A DNA stretch of 64,000 bases from Notospermus geniculatus (lineage: Eukaryota; Nemertea; Pilidiophora; Heteronemertea; Lineidae). The translations under genes and the position numbers were made by a program. Positions 25,271-35,568 of the stretch are shown piece after piece. The stretch lies in NCBI GenBank assembly GCA_002633025.1, contig NMRB01000434.1, positions 99,501 to 163,500 on the forward strand. The letters are read 5' to 3'. How positions within the stretch are numbered: position 1 is the first letter of the stretch; each line of letters begins with the position of its first letter. Under the pieces are notes generated by a model that was given only the letters and a program-made list of their open reading frames with translations, had not been told where the DNA came from and made no database searches.

Positions 25271-25867
25271 GACAACCTTCATGAACAACATCATGATTGG
25301 TAGCATGGAACAGATTTACCGGTACATACATTGTGCGACCACATTTGCATTCCCACCATTGGATACTCTTTACTGGGCCCATATTCAACCATTCAGCAGA
25401 CTGGGTACTGATATGATTGCACCAATCACATAGGCTTGTGCAGCTTGCCATCGGACTGACAGCCTATAGCAGTTGTTTACTGCACTGAAATCCCATTTTC
25501 AAATGCCAGATAGCATTAAACATGGGCTTGTTGCCATCTTGCCGACAGCCTGTACAGTACATGTAGCAATGGGTTCGGGCACTTCCATTTTCAAATGGAA
25601 CATGGTCTTCTTGCCATCTTGGTGACAGCCTGTAGCAATGGGAGCTGTCAGCGAGTTGACCAATAGGTGTCACTACGGCCCAATTCAATGCATGTAGCGG
25701 ACCCATGATTCATTCTTGACCGAGCAACACTCGCATACACCAATACACTTTCCTGTGTATTGATCCGCTAGAACTTTGCTGCCATCTTTTGGCAATATGC
25801 GTGGCTGACTGCTCCTATTGTTTTGGGTAAAAACCCCAAAAAGTCCAATTTTCAAATGTCCCATGAA

Positions 25868-28800
25868 TCACACATGGGCTTGTCGTGCTTGTTGTTGTCT
25901 TGCTAGCTGAGCCTGTAGTTGTTGCTTCTGTACGCTATCATCCCACGATTTCACCATGAGTGTTGTTCGTGGTCCGGTCTTCCAGAGTAAACCGGTCTCA
26001 TCAATAATGGATGCCTCTATGTAGATCATGTGGAAGCCGAGAACCGGGAAGGAGAGGAGGAATTCAGAGCTGAAGTAATCATTGTGTGGTTCGCTGGTGT
26101 GGCTCATTTCGTTGGGTGGATTCTCAACAGGCTGAAACCAGAAATTTATCGCTGGTGATATAAGCAAACTTTTGATTTGAAAATACCGTGCTATTCGCAC
26201 TTAAGACCCCTCGGCTGTGGGTGTAAATTGAATTATGTGTTCATTGAACGTTGCATGTGTGACGCTTTAATTTAACTGAACGTGCTAGAGCGGTAGCGTC
26301 CTTTTCGCAAAGCGCCCCCTGGTGGCCGAATGGAAAGTCCGATTCGGAAGAAAATTGATAGGTTCGTGGAGGACCCACATATATAGCTGTAAACCAAAAA
26401 TCAGGAAAATCAGATTTAATTTGAACGTGCTAGAGCGGTAACATCGTTTTGGGAAAGCGCCCCCTGGTGGCCAAATGGAAAGTCCGATTCGGCCGAAAAT
26501 CAATAGGTTCGTGGAGGACCCATACATATACCTTTAAACCCAAAATCAGGAAAATCCGATTAAATTTGAACGTGCTAGAGCGGTAACGTCGTTTTCACAA
26601 AGCGCCCCCTGGTGGCCAAATGGAAAGTCCGATTCGGCCGAAAATCAATAGGTTCGTGGAGGACCCATACATATACCTTTAAACCAAAAATCAGGAAAAT
26701 CCGATTTAATTTGAACGTGCTAGAGCGGTAACGTCATCTGAATGGACAGACGGACGGACAGACGGACGGACACCGCAGGGGACGACAATACCCCTCGGGC
26801 CGCCCGCGGGCCGAGGGGTAAAAATCAACATCTTCAGTTGATACTTTTGTTCAAATATTCCTTCCAGTTTTTGAAGTACAGTAGAACCTCCCTTAGGGGA
26901 CACATCTGTCAGCAGGACACCTCTATGTTAAGGATACCAATATTTAGTGCCAAACTGGTCATTTCTATTCATTTTGACCTCTGTAAGTGGGACACCTCTC
27001 AATTCAGGACAGCATCTGACTGTCTGAAGGGTGTCCTTAATAGAAAGGCTCCACTATGGCACTATAGATAACCAGCAGATGTAAGATGACATCTCTGCAG
27101 GTAAATGGTTAATTGCATTGCCATTATTTCTGCAAGAGTCTACATGTCATGATCTGGAACCCACTTTACCTTTGTATCTGGTCCAGTTTGACTTCTGTTC
27201 TGTAATGTTGAACTGACTTCAATTTTTACTTCATGAATTTTCCGAAATAAACCTGGTCTATCACCATGTTGAATCACCCCTTCAACTTTCAAGGTTAAGT
27301 GTGTCTCAGCCTGGATTGATATCGGTTCATTTGGGTTTCGGGGCTGAGGTGATATTGCAAGCTGAAAGAATCAAGCAACTGTGACTGCAAATGTCAATGT
27401 GGTGACTTTCCAAGGCTAGGCCAGGCTCATTCCCATATCCCCATATCATAGCAGGAAGGGTGTCCTTGATAGCCTGTGACCGGAGGCGTTGTTCCAACAA
27501 GCAACTCAACAGGCAATGATAGAGAAGATAGGTACTAATATTCACACTGCAGCATTCTGAGAGTCTGTACGTTGGATGAAATTATACCTTCTGACAGCAG
27601 CATTTCACTGAAGCATGAATGTGAATGCAAACTTTTACAGAAGAGGGTATAGACTAATGCTGATTACATGTTACAGCCCTGATGGCTGGTGCATGTCGCT
27701 GAAGTCCTACCTTTATTGTGGTTGACTGCAAGGTCTGAAAGAAATACCGTGGGAAGCAAAGTGGGACCCCAGCAAGCTTGATACAGGCCTTCATCAGGAA
27801 ATCAATGTGCTGAAATGGAAAGTAGGCCATTAGCAAGTGAGTTAATCAAAAAAGTTGACTACCTGAGCGTTGGGGACAATATAATAGCATTCAGTATAGG
27901 TTCAGCATTAAGTTTATACTCTCATATCCATTGCTTTAGCCGATTTCANNNNNNNNNCCCCCCCCCCCCCCAGTCTCTCAAGAAACCATTCAGGGAATCG
28001 AACCCACAGCCTATTGATTATGAGTCCGACGCCCTTGCCACTGCACCACTGTGCCCCTTCATTAAGGCAAGGAGATTGACCAACCTTATATGAAATCACA
28101 GAACTATCCGTCGACAGACAAATCTGTCTGAGCTGCCCCAGGAGGTTTTTAAATGCATCTGCTAGGCCTTGACCTTCAAGACTTGAAGCGAGGTGACCGG
28201 CGACTTCTTGATCAACAATGTCACTGGAAAATATTGACGATACACATCTCAGAAATCTTATGCCCTTTCGCTGGGTATTCTTACATGTCAGTAGCAAGCT
28301 TTCTTTCAGTTGTGTCTTCTTTTGTAAATCAAACACATTCTCCTAACACTTTGAAATTACCACAAAATTCAATATAGATAGGCTTTAAAAGAAACTGTTC
28401 CACTTACCTAACAGCTTTCTTATTGAGGACAGTTTCAATGATGTAGACTATGAGGTGACATGCTTGCTGTAGGAGTTGAACATTGTCAAGACTGGCTGGG
28501 TCGGCGTCAAAAGATTTCTCATACAGGGAACTATACTGAGTCACCAGGTTTGAGAACTGTTCAACACTTCTTTGCAGCTGCAATGAACAGACATGAAAAG
28601 GTAAATAATCTTTTGGGAGACTGATGGTATTGTATCAGATTTTTCTGACAGGGCGGAAGCAATAGCACTGGCCTTGGTTAAATACGCAAGAATTCATCTC
28701 AAGCTACTCATGTTCCTCACTTGGGTGGGTCTTTTACTTGCCTAGCAAAGGTACAAGGCACCACGGTTTACTGTCCCATGCGACGGACTGAAGAGCCAAG

Positions 28801-31800
28801 GACGAATAATCCGATATGGCCCGGGATTCGAATCCGGGACGTGCTCGTAAGTGGATGTGATAAGCACTTGGCTATCAGGGCTCCTTGAAGGTGTTTGCTC
28901 ATGATCTCTGTGTCCCATTTATGGTGGTTAAATTTGAATTGAAATGCCCAATATGGGACAGAAATTACTTGCCGTAACGTGCTGCAACAGAGGCATTAAC
29001 TAAGGGAAATACCGGTACTCCTTCATATGGCGTTGTTGACAAATTACCTGCTGAGCCCCTCGTCCACATCTGTGTTGTTCCTGACCTGTTGACATTGCGA
29101 AGGTCGTAGCTATGGCCGGTGGTGGATTAGTCCGAAAACATGTGCAGGCATTAATCAGCTGTACATAGGCGGTAAGCGTCTCCACTCGCAGAGTTGCGTA
29201 ATCGATATGGAATGTTAGTGGATGGGTTGGCATCGTGGCAGCCTATGAAAGTACGAAGTAATTTGATAAAGAAGTTCAATTTAGATAAGACATTAATGTG
29301 ATGAGCCCGAAGCATGATATTGGAGGAAAGACAAATTCTAATAGCACTATTTACTGCTGTTATCTGTAGTCCTACTACAACAGTGGTCACATTCAGCTAA
29401 TATCAGAATGCGCTCAACTTACCTTTAAACTTGAAATGCCTTTATAGTAGTGAATAGTAGCTTGGTTGATGGTGTCTATAGGGCTCATCTGGCAATATTC
29501 AAGGTCTGTGAGACAATTTTCAGCTGAGCTGAAACTTTCTAAAGCCCCAAGCCAGAAAAAGAAGTGCTCTGTGGAAACCTTGAAGAAATGAAGAAGTGTC
29601 GTAAGGGACTTTTTTTCGAGCAAGTATCAGCCCTGCACATATTTTAAAACTGCTTCAGCATCTTTGCCAATTAACCTCCATAGATGTCCATCACAGAACA
29701 CCTTTATTCCAGTTTAACACATCCAGGGGGTTGTCTTTGGAAAGATCGGACAAGTACAGATGGGCTGTCAGGCAGAGTGGAAACATCGACACCTGTCACC
29801 TCTGAGGTTGTGGGTTCAACCCCCAGTTGATCCCACAAGTTATGTGATGAGGGTGACTCTCCTTGACATCCCAAGTTTCTCCGGGTACTCTGGTTTCCTC
29901 CTGCTGGACATTAAATTTGCCAAATGTTGTCTATAGAGCTAATAACCCAGTAATTGGCAATAGTTCCCAATTCAATATTGATACAAAGGTACTTACCTTT
30001 GTCATGGCATCCCTGCATAATTGTGAAGCGACTGAATGATGCCCGTATCGGAGGGCTTGACGTATGACACGGTAAGCGATCCAATAGTTTGTCTCATCAA
30101 GGAAATTCCCAATGAGATCGCAGACTTCTTCTGGCACGATGCTGTTAGTGAACGCTTGGAAGAGTGTGATGATCAAGAGGACCTGGTGGGGCAAAGTGAA
30201 GGGTGTAAACGGGGTGTAGAGCCCTTGTTGCATTTGAAACTGTGGGCCCCATACTGTCCCTCACTGCCATTTCTCATCTAACTGAGAGGGCAACTCTGAC
30301 CCTACAAGGTTCTCCGGAGACTCCAGTTTCCTCCTGCATTAGCAATTGCACAAATACTTCTTACACAGGTAGTTGTACTTACCCCAAGCATCTCCCCATC
30401 TACATCTTCTGGTTCCTCCAACTCTTTCAGTAATGTTACAATGTCGGCCATGGATCCTTCTAGAACATCCTTTTGCTGACTGCCAATTGCCGCCAAACTC
30501 TCAGCAAGGTACAACGCCTTCTTGCCTGAGGTAATGTGTAGCACGCCGGTTATTGTGCTGATGAAGGTTCGACTTAAAGCTGGACACACTGAACACAATT
30601 TTACGATGGATTTCAGGCACGTCTGNTCACATTTGACGGGCAAAGAATACATACATGACAGTAATCATACCTGAAGAGCCTCTTTGCTGTGTTCAGAACT
30701 CTCAGAACCGGCCAAAATAACAAGACTATCCAAAACACCTGCAGCGTCATCACACAAGCTACCCCTGTTAGGTTTTTGTGACTTGACACTGTAAACTGCC
30801 ATGTCTGTAAGGAGTTCAGCGGCCTTGGATGCGAGGAGGGTGTTACTGGTGTTGCAATGTCGACAGACTGTCAGTGCTGGGGAGCCTGGATGTTAGATGA
30901 CAATGCGTCAGATTCAGGAGAAGTTTTTACTGAGTAAGAGAGGGAAGTTTGAAACTTCCAGTCTGAATCTCTTAATTAAGAACACCTTTGGGACTGAACC
31001 TTTGAGAAGACAAGTGGTGTCCTTCATTTAGAGGTGTTCTCATTAAAGATGCTCAAACTAATAGAAATGATTGATTGGGGACTAAGCTTTGATGTCCTTG
31101 ATAGAAAGGTGTCCCCTTGGCAGAGATGTCCATAAGGGAGATTCCACAATGCATGAAGAATGTCCCACATGCATTTGTTATGACCTTTTTGGAGGTTTGG
31201 TGCAAAATTCAAAAGCAAACACAAATGTTACTTACCTGGGGTGGAATCAAACTTGCTACAAGCAACTTTTTTTGAAAGTGTAGTCAGAACATGAAGAGCA
31301 CCCATCTTTAATCCATCATAAGAAGTACTCGTGGTGAACTGGCAGAGCACCTCCAGATCTTCTTTATTCCATAAATGTGCACCTTCCTTGGCTAACATCT
31401 GGAGATCTTGCAGGACTTGGACTTTGACCGCCCGCCTCGGGTCATGTTCAAGGTAGTTCATAAGAAGCTTCACCTAAAGCATGAATAAAGCTGCAAGTAT
31501 TTTCGTCATGGGGTAAAGCACTAAATATCAGTGAGGCATAGCGTCATATTATCACTGGAAAAAATGTAATTTAGCACAACCGGTCATGTTGTCAAAGGTA
31601 TTAAAGGGACTCTACAGGCAGCCTTCTCATCTAGGCATTTTGATGTGCTTATTACACTGATCAGTTGGCATGAGCATCTAACTCTGATATGTATTGTCAG
31701 TAAAATACACTGAACATCAACATTTGACATGTTTGAGCCAAAGTCAGTAGGTTGTCTGCTGCTAGCGCCACCACATGAAGTGAGCACACTAATACCGAAC

Positions 31801-34800
31801 AGGCCATACGGTCCCTTTAACACATTTTTTGTGAGTTTTCAGTCGTGGTATGATATGTGAGGCGGTCTGGGAAAACCCATCGGATGTCGCTTTTGAGAAA
31901 GTGTAATGGCCTTCATGAACCCGCACATTTCAATAACTGAAATGTACTATGTAACAGGTGAACAGTAGCAGATCAATGCACAGGCAATCTAACAACCCTT
32001 GTAATGTAGATCACTCAGCGACTTCTGATGGGTTTTCCTAGATCACCACATATATATATGACTAGCACAAATCAATACCGGTAATGATTCTATGACTGGG
32101 TATGACGCATTAATAGAATATTAATACTGGATGACGTGCTGACATCTAACGTCAACCAAAGGAACAAAATATATTTCAAAATAATACTTCTAAAATGTTC
32201 ATTTTTTATACTGCATTGAACTTTTTTGTGGTTTCAAATACATAAGAAATTGTCCACACAAGAAAGAAAGAGAAATAAAACAAACTTATTCATATATCTC
32301 TTCTATTGTTGATAGTCTAGGAATGAAAAAGTTCAATTGACTTTGCTTTTCAAACCAACAAACAGATTCATAACTACTCATAGACAACACACAGAAATCT
32401 GTTGCAGAAACGAAAACAATTTTTGATCTGGGAAGGGCCATGGATCTCGCTATTCCAGACATCTCTATTGCTGAGGTGGAAAGTGGTGTAGTGCATGATC
32501 CTGGCCCTGCCCTGCCTTCCGAGGCTGAACCTGAATTGGGTTACCCAATTCAGGTTGGTTGGTGAAGAATGAGATGAATATATACATCTCATACGACAAA
32601 CTAAACAAAAAACAGAACTCATGGCCTATTGCAACTTCGCATGTTGCTGCCAGATCATTACGGCCTGGGCACATCACCATGCCTGAAGAATCACACAACT
32701 TTTTATTATGACAGGGTGGCACTGCAAGCAGGCGTACTGAAGATGTGAAAACAGAGCAAAAGTACTTGACACAGTGCAATATGGTGGAGACGCTGAGAAA
32801 GAGGTACAACCGCTCACTTAAAAGCCCACCCATGATCTTCCGTTTTTTACAGGCAGACCACTCTGAACCAAAATATAATGGTGATTCCTGATATTGGCAA
32901 AAATCTATTGGTCCTAACTCAATTTCAGAGAAAAAACAGTAAAAACAAGATCCTTACCTGGTGAGGTATACTGATGATTGACTTAGCTGAGAGTTTTGAT
33001 AATGTGTGAAGCGTCGTTACGACAAAGTTACATGCTGGATAACATGGCAGTGACTGAATGCAAAGATCCCTGACAAGGGTAGCAGTCTGGGCATCATGAT
33101 ACATGTACTGGAAGATTGGTATGACTTTCAGCTTCATTTCCATTGGGTTCTCAATTCCTTTGATGATTTCTGACACCTTATGGCTGATACTGGTGGCAAA
33201 GGTTCTGTAATATAAAGATAATTCTGATAATACACTTCATGCAACCATTCAACAAATGAGGTATCTTGCCCTGACAAGTGTTCCAATCACTCCTAACCTT
33301 GCTTGGAGCGTATCGATGGGCGAAGTGATGTAGGTCTTGATCATGTTGATATGTCAAGAGGAAAATGGGAAACCTATGTTGGGAATTGGAAAATAGATGT
33401 GTACAACATTGAAGAAAGTCTAGGGCAGGGAAAAAAGAAAAGGGCTAGAGTGTGCCTTACTATCAACGGGGCTGTTTGAGAAGGCAGCTGGGGCCTTTCA
33501 AATGATGTATCATCCATCAAAGAGTAAGTGTGTTTGTTCTTACTGGTACTGTACTTTAAAGCACTACAAATAACGGCATGACTTTCTACACTTACTTTGA
33601 CTGAGCAGCAAATCTCTTCGCTGCAACAATTGCGGCTTCTAGTTCCACAGAATCATGAGAATCCAGACCATTCATAATACTATGGTGGACATTCTTCCTC
33701 TCTGGGATGATGCAAGCCATGCTGCCAAGAGTTCTGAAAGTAGGTGTGCACAGACTCAGTTGATGACTGAATCAAACATCACTCTCAGACAAATTTCCTG
33801 AGTCAGAAATTCTGTTACTGATAACTGAATCAAAATTGGCTACTGATTTGGCTTACACATGGCCTAAAAGCGAGCTATAGCCCTCAGCTGCATATCAATA
33901 ATACTTGGTCTATATTAAGTACATGTATAGGAATGGATGATAAATTCCCAGCATCATGAAAGGAAATCGACTAACCGAAGAGTTATTGCCCTTGCAACTG
34001 GATCATTGCTGTGTATGACTGAGAAGATCCTTCGAATAAATTCATCCACATTAATTACTTTCTCTAGATGTTTTTCACTCTGCTGTGTGACTTTCAGAAT
34101 ACACAGCCTGAGAAAATTTGTTCTGAAAGACACAAAATTGGGAAAGAAGTGGTGATGTAGAGTGATGAAACTATATTATGGGAACTTGGGAGCTCATGAA
34201 GAGGACAAGGACAACCATAAAATTAAAACCTGATACGGATAACTGATGATCATAAAATGTAATAACAAAAACAGACAAAAGGAGTTGTAATAAGGAAATG
34301 AACAAACTCTTTCTTGCCATAGGCCTAATAATGAAATCATCTGTACTGGTAGCAAACTCACCCAATCCTGAAGACATCGCCCAGTTTAAGAAAAGCAGAA
34401 TTAATGAGAATTGGGAACGGATACTTCTCAAATAATCTTGGAAATCTGATGATTGATTCACATTGTTCCCCAACTTTGCCTGATCTCAGACCTGTGTGGA
34501 AATAGAAAAAGGAAATGCTGTCACAGTGTGGTGTCTATTGAGACATCAAGTGTGTGTGATTGATAATGAGCAGGGTTTGATAGACACAGCATAAGCTAAA
34601 TGACAGCCAGATATCACATCAGGCCTCGGGCAAATCACCATTTGTTGCCAAGAGTTTGATCAGACATGACCTAAAACTCAACTGACATTTGACAATAAAG
34701 CACTGGACTCATCACTGTGACAGTCCACGGGATTTACACCTACGACCTACTTGCTACTGCACGTTGTTGCTGGCTGGTGTGAAAGGAATGAATGTCCCAT

Positions 34801-35503
34801 GAAAACCATCCTGGTTGCTACATTCTAATTTCTGGTGATTGGTTTCTACAGCCAAGCAAATTAATCGAACCTAATTAATAGAAACAGATACATTGGGTCA
34901 TTCTTTAGTGTTACACTGCACTGGCCTAGGCCTACAGTAGGCCTATGCCGAATGGACCGGAGGCAGTATTCATCGTTTCCACGTCGACCACGACATAACA
35001 TCTTTCTGTGACGTGCGTTTTGCCCCCCCCCCGGCTTTGCGTCATCAGCNCGCGTTTTGCCCCCGGCTTTGCGTCATCACTTCATTCATCAGCAATGCAT
35101 TTGCCCCCCCCCCCTGTTTGCATCATCAGCAATGCATTTTGCCCCTGGCCTGTGATTTCTCCAAAAGTAAACATGTCCTAAAATCAACGTCCGGACAAGA
35201 ATGGATGCAAGTCGCATTATTCAGCCAGACGGGACTTTTTTCTGGAACACCCTGTAAAGTTATCCGACAAATGGAAGGTAAGATAATGAGTACATTTTCG
35301 TCCGAAAATAGATCATTGTGGCAACAACAAATGGTTTTAAATGGCGACAGGTTTGTAAAGTTTGTGTGTAAATTGCATCTATAGGAAATACCTTTATCAA
35401 GGTCCATTAGCAATGTGTTTGCATCTTTCTCAGGTTCTCCAAGCAGCCCTGTTTCACCTAGGGCACTTGCAACAACACGACCAGATCTGCCGGCGGAAGC
35501 CAT
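25868..35503 (-). CDS. INTS7: Integrator complex subunit 7, complete
   Basis: A helical-repeat subunit of Integrator, the nuclear complex that binds RNA polymerase II, cleaves snRNA 3' ends and attenuates transcription. Exons in transcript order: 35503-35392, 34491-34362, 34122-33976, 33733-33596, 33204-32958, 31473-31236, 30885-30671, 30622-30383, 30182-29997, 29578-29423, 29242-29048, 28577-28408, 28223-28085, 27809-27711, 27361-27170, 26131-25868. They sum to 2868 nt, in frame throughout, giving 955 residues (human about 962). Recognisable stretches include KVTQQSEKHLEKVINVDEF, FSVIHSNDPVARAITLR, RCGRGAQQ after NPPPAIATTFAM, FPRYFFQTLQSTTIK, and EPHNDYF with LLWKTGPRTT near the C-terminus, which ends Gln-rich. 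The start is the first ATG in frame and gives the expected LLMDLDKG. The acceptor before 30622 contains one N. It is head-to-head with COMMD1. Confidence 0.97.
26311..26328 (-). promoter_or_regulatory. CTCF-consensus-like site, satellite unit 1
   Basis: The minus strand reads CGGCCACCAGGGGGCGCT, matching the vertebrate CTCF consensus core CCACCAGGGGGCGCT completely. Occupancy is unknown. Confidence 0.5.
26456..26473 (-). promoter_or_regulatory. CTCF-consensus-like site, satellite unit 2
   Basis: The minus strand reads TGGCCACCAGGGGGCGCT, 18 consecutive matches to the 19-bp vertebrate CTCF consensus as I know it. Confidence 0.55.
26601..26618 (-). promoter_or_regulatory. CTCF-consensus-like site, satellite unit 3
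   Basis: Identical to the site in unit 2, 145 bp away and in the same orientation. Confidence 0.55.
26881..27057 (+). mobile_element. Non-autonomous repeat, GGACACCTCT family (copy 2)
   Basis: Begins GTAGAACCTCCCTTAGGGGA and ends near GAAAGGCTCCACTA. The two ends are imperfect inverted repeats of about 25 bp. Homologous to 3795-3957 and 30978-31152. It lies in an INTS7 intron. Confidence 0.65.
27949..27957. other. Assembly gap (9 N) next to a poly-C run
   Basis: Nine Ns are followed directly by a run of Cs to about 27971. A homopolymer-related assembly break in an INTS7 intron; no exon is affected. Confidence 0.95.
27975..28057 (-). mobile_element. tRNA-Met-derived SINE head, family C
   Basis: The minus strand reads GGGGCACAGTGGTGCAGTGG (A box), an anticodon-like loop CTCATAATC (CAT, Met) and TGTGGGTTCGATTCCC (B box). 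The 5' and 3' ends do not pair as an acceptor stem, so it is a SINE head rather than a working tRNA gene. Confidence 0.7.
28721..28883 (-). mobile_element. tRNA-Thr-derived SINE, family A (copy 2)
   Basis: Same family as 5828-6004. GACGGACTGAAGAGCC and GGCCCGGGATTCGAATCC are shared on the plus strand, with the A-box region near 28870. It is more degenerate in the anticodon region. It lies in an INTS7 intron. Confidence 0.8.
29761..29978 (+). mobile_element. tRNA-derived SINE, family B (copy 3)
   Basis: GGGCTGTCAGGCAGAGTGG and GTGGGTTCAACCCCC mark the head, and TTTCCTCCTGCTGGACATTA the body. It ends about 18 bp from INTS7 exon 30182-29997, just past its donor. A body fragment of the same family lies at about 30274-30345, on the other side of that exon. 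Confidence 0.75.
30978..31152 (-). mobile_element. Non-autonomous repeat, GGACACCTCT family (copy 3)
   Basis: Contains GATAGAAAGGTGTCCCC and GTCCATAAGGGAGATTCCAC, homologous to 3795-3957 and 26881-27057. INTS7 intron. Confidence 0.6.
31601..31820. mobile_element. TTAA-flanked MITE (TTAAAGGGAC ends)
   Basis: Starts TTAAAGGGAC and ends GTCCCTTTAA, with weaker symmetry further in. 220 bp, non-coding. The TTAA on both sides fits piggyBac-type insertion. INTS7 intron. Confidence 0.7.
31853..32054. mobile_element. MITE family 2, copy b
   Basis: Ends ATATGTGAGGCGGTCTGGGA and, on the minus strand, ATATGTGGTGATCTAGGAAA, both running into AACCCATC. The interior reverse complement (TGTGCATTGATCTGCTACTG) matches the element inside the duplication at 38570-38758 closely. 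INTS7 intron. Confidence 0.8.
35014..35155. repeat. Short degenerate tandem repeat with poly-C tracts
   Basis: Three to four units of GCGTTTTGCCCCC followed by GGCTTTGCGTCATCAGC and its variants, with variable C runs and one N at 35050. INTS7 intron 1. Confidence 0.8.
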
Positions 35504-35568
35504 TTTAGCAGCACGAACGCCACCTAACGGAAGCGAGCTGAACCAAAAATATTGGGAAAACCCACAAA
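35504..35568. promoter_or_regulatory. Bidirectional INTS7/COMMD1 core promoter region
   Basis: Only 65 bp separate the two opposite start codons. There is no TATA box. An ETS-like CGGAAG lies at about 35526, and another is in the INTS7 start region. Both ATGs sit in the same context AAAATGGC, similar to the YY1 motif often seen at start codons of housekeeping genes. Transcription starts are inferred to lie in or beside this gap; overlapping 5' UTRs are possible. Confidence 0.7.

Larger units (their letters stand above)
19619..25867. other. Intergenic / 3' UTR space between convergent MTA and INTS7
   Basis: MTA ends at 19618 and INTS7 ends at 25868 from the other side, so this 6.2 kb should contain both 3' UTRs. 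Candidate poly(A) signals are at 21923 and 25126 (+) and at 25265 (-). It also has a 121-bp tandem duplication and one MITE. Short frames at 22747, 23348 and 24397 do not resemble a known protein and are not called. Confidence 0.6.
26278..26735. repeat. 145-bp tandem repeat (three full units plus a partial fourth)
   Basis: GAACGTGCTAGAGCGG recurs at 26278, 26423, 26568 and 26713, an exact 145-bp period. Each full unit carries AGCGCCCCCTGGTGGCC, GGAAAGTCCGATTCGG and TAGGTTCGTGGAGGACCCA. The array is followed by a GGACGGACAGAC run and then a GC-rich hairpin with TACCCCTCGG mirrored by CCGAGGGGTA (26789-26820). It lies in the last INTS7 intron. Confidence 0.95.

Noticed and set aside
27975-28057. 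tRNA-Met gene
   Set aside because: The anticodon arm and B box are good but the ends do not pair; treated as a SINE head.
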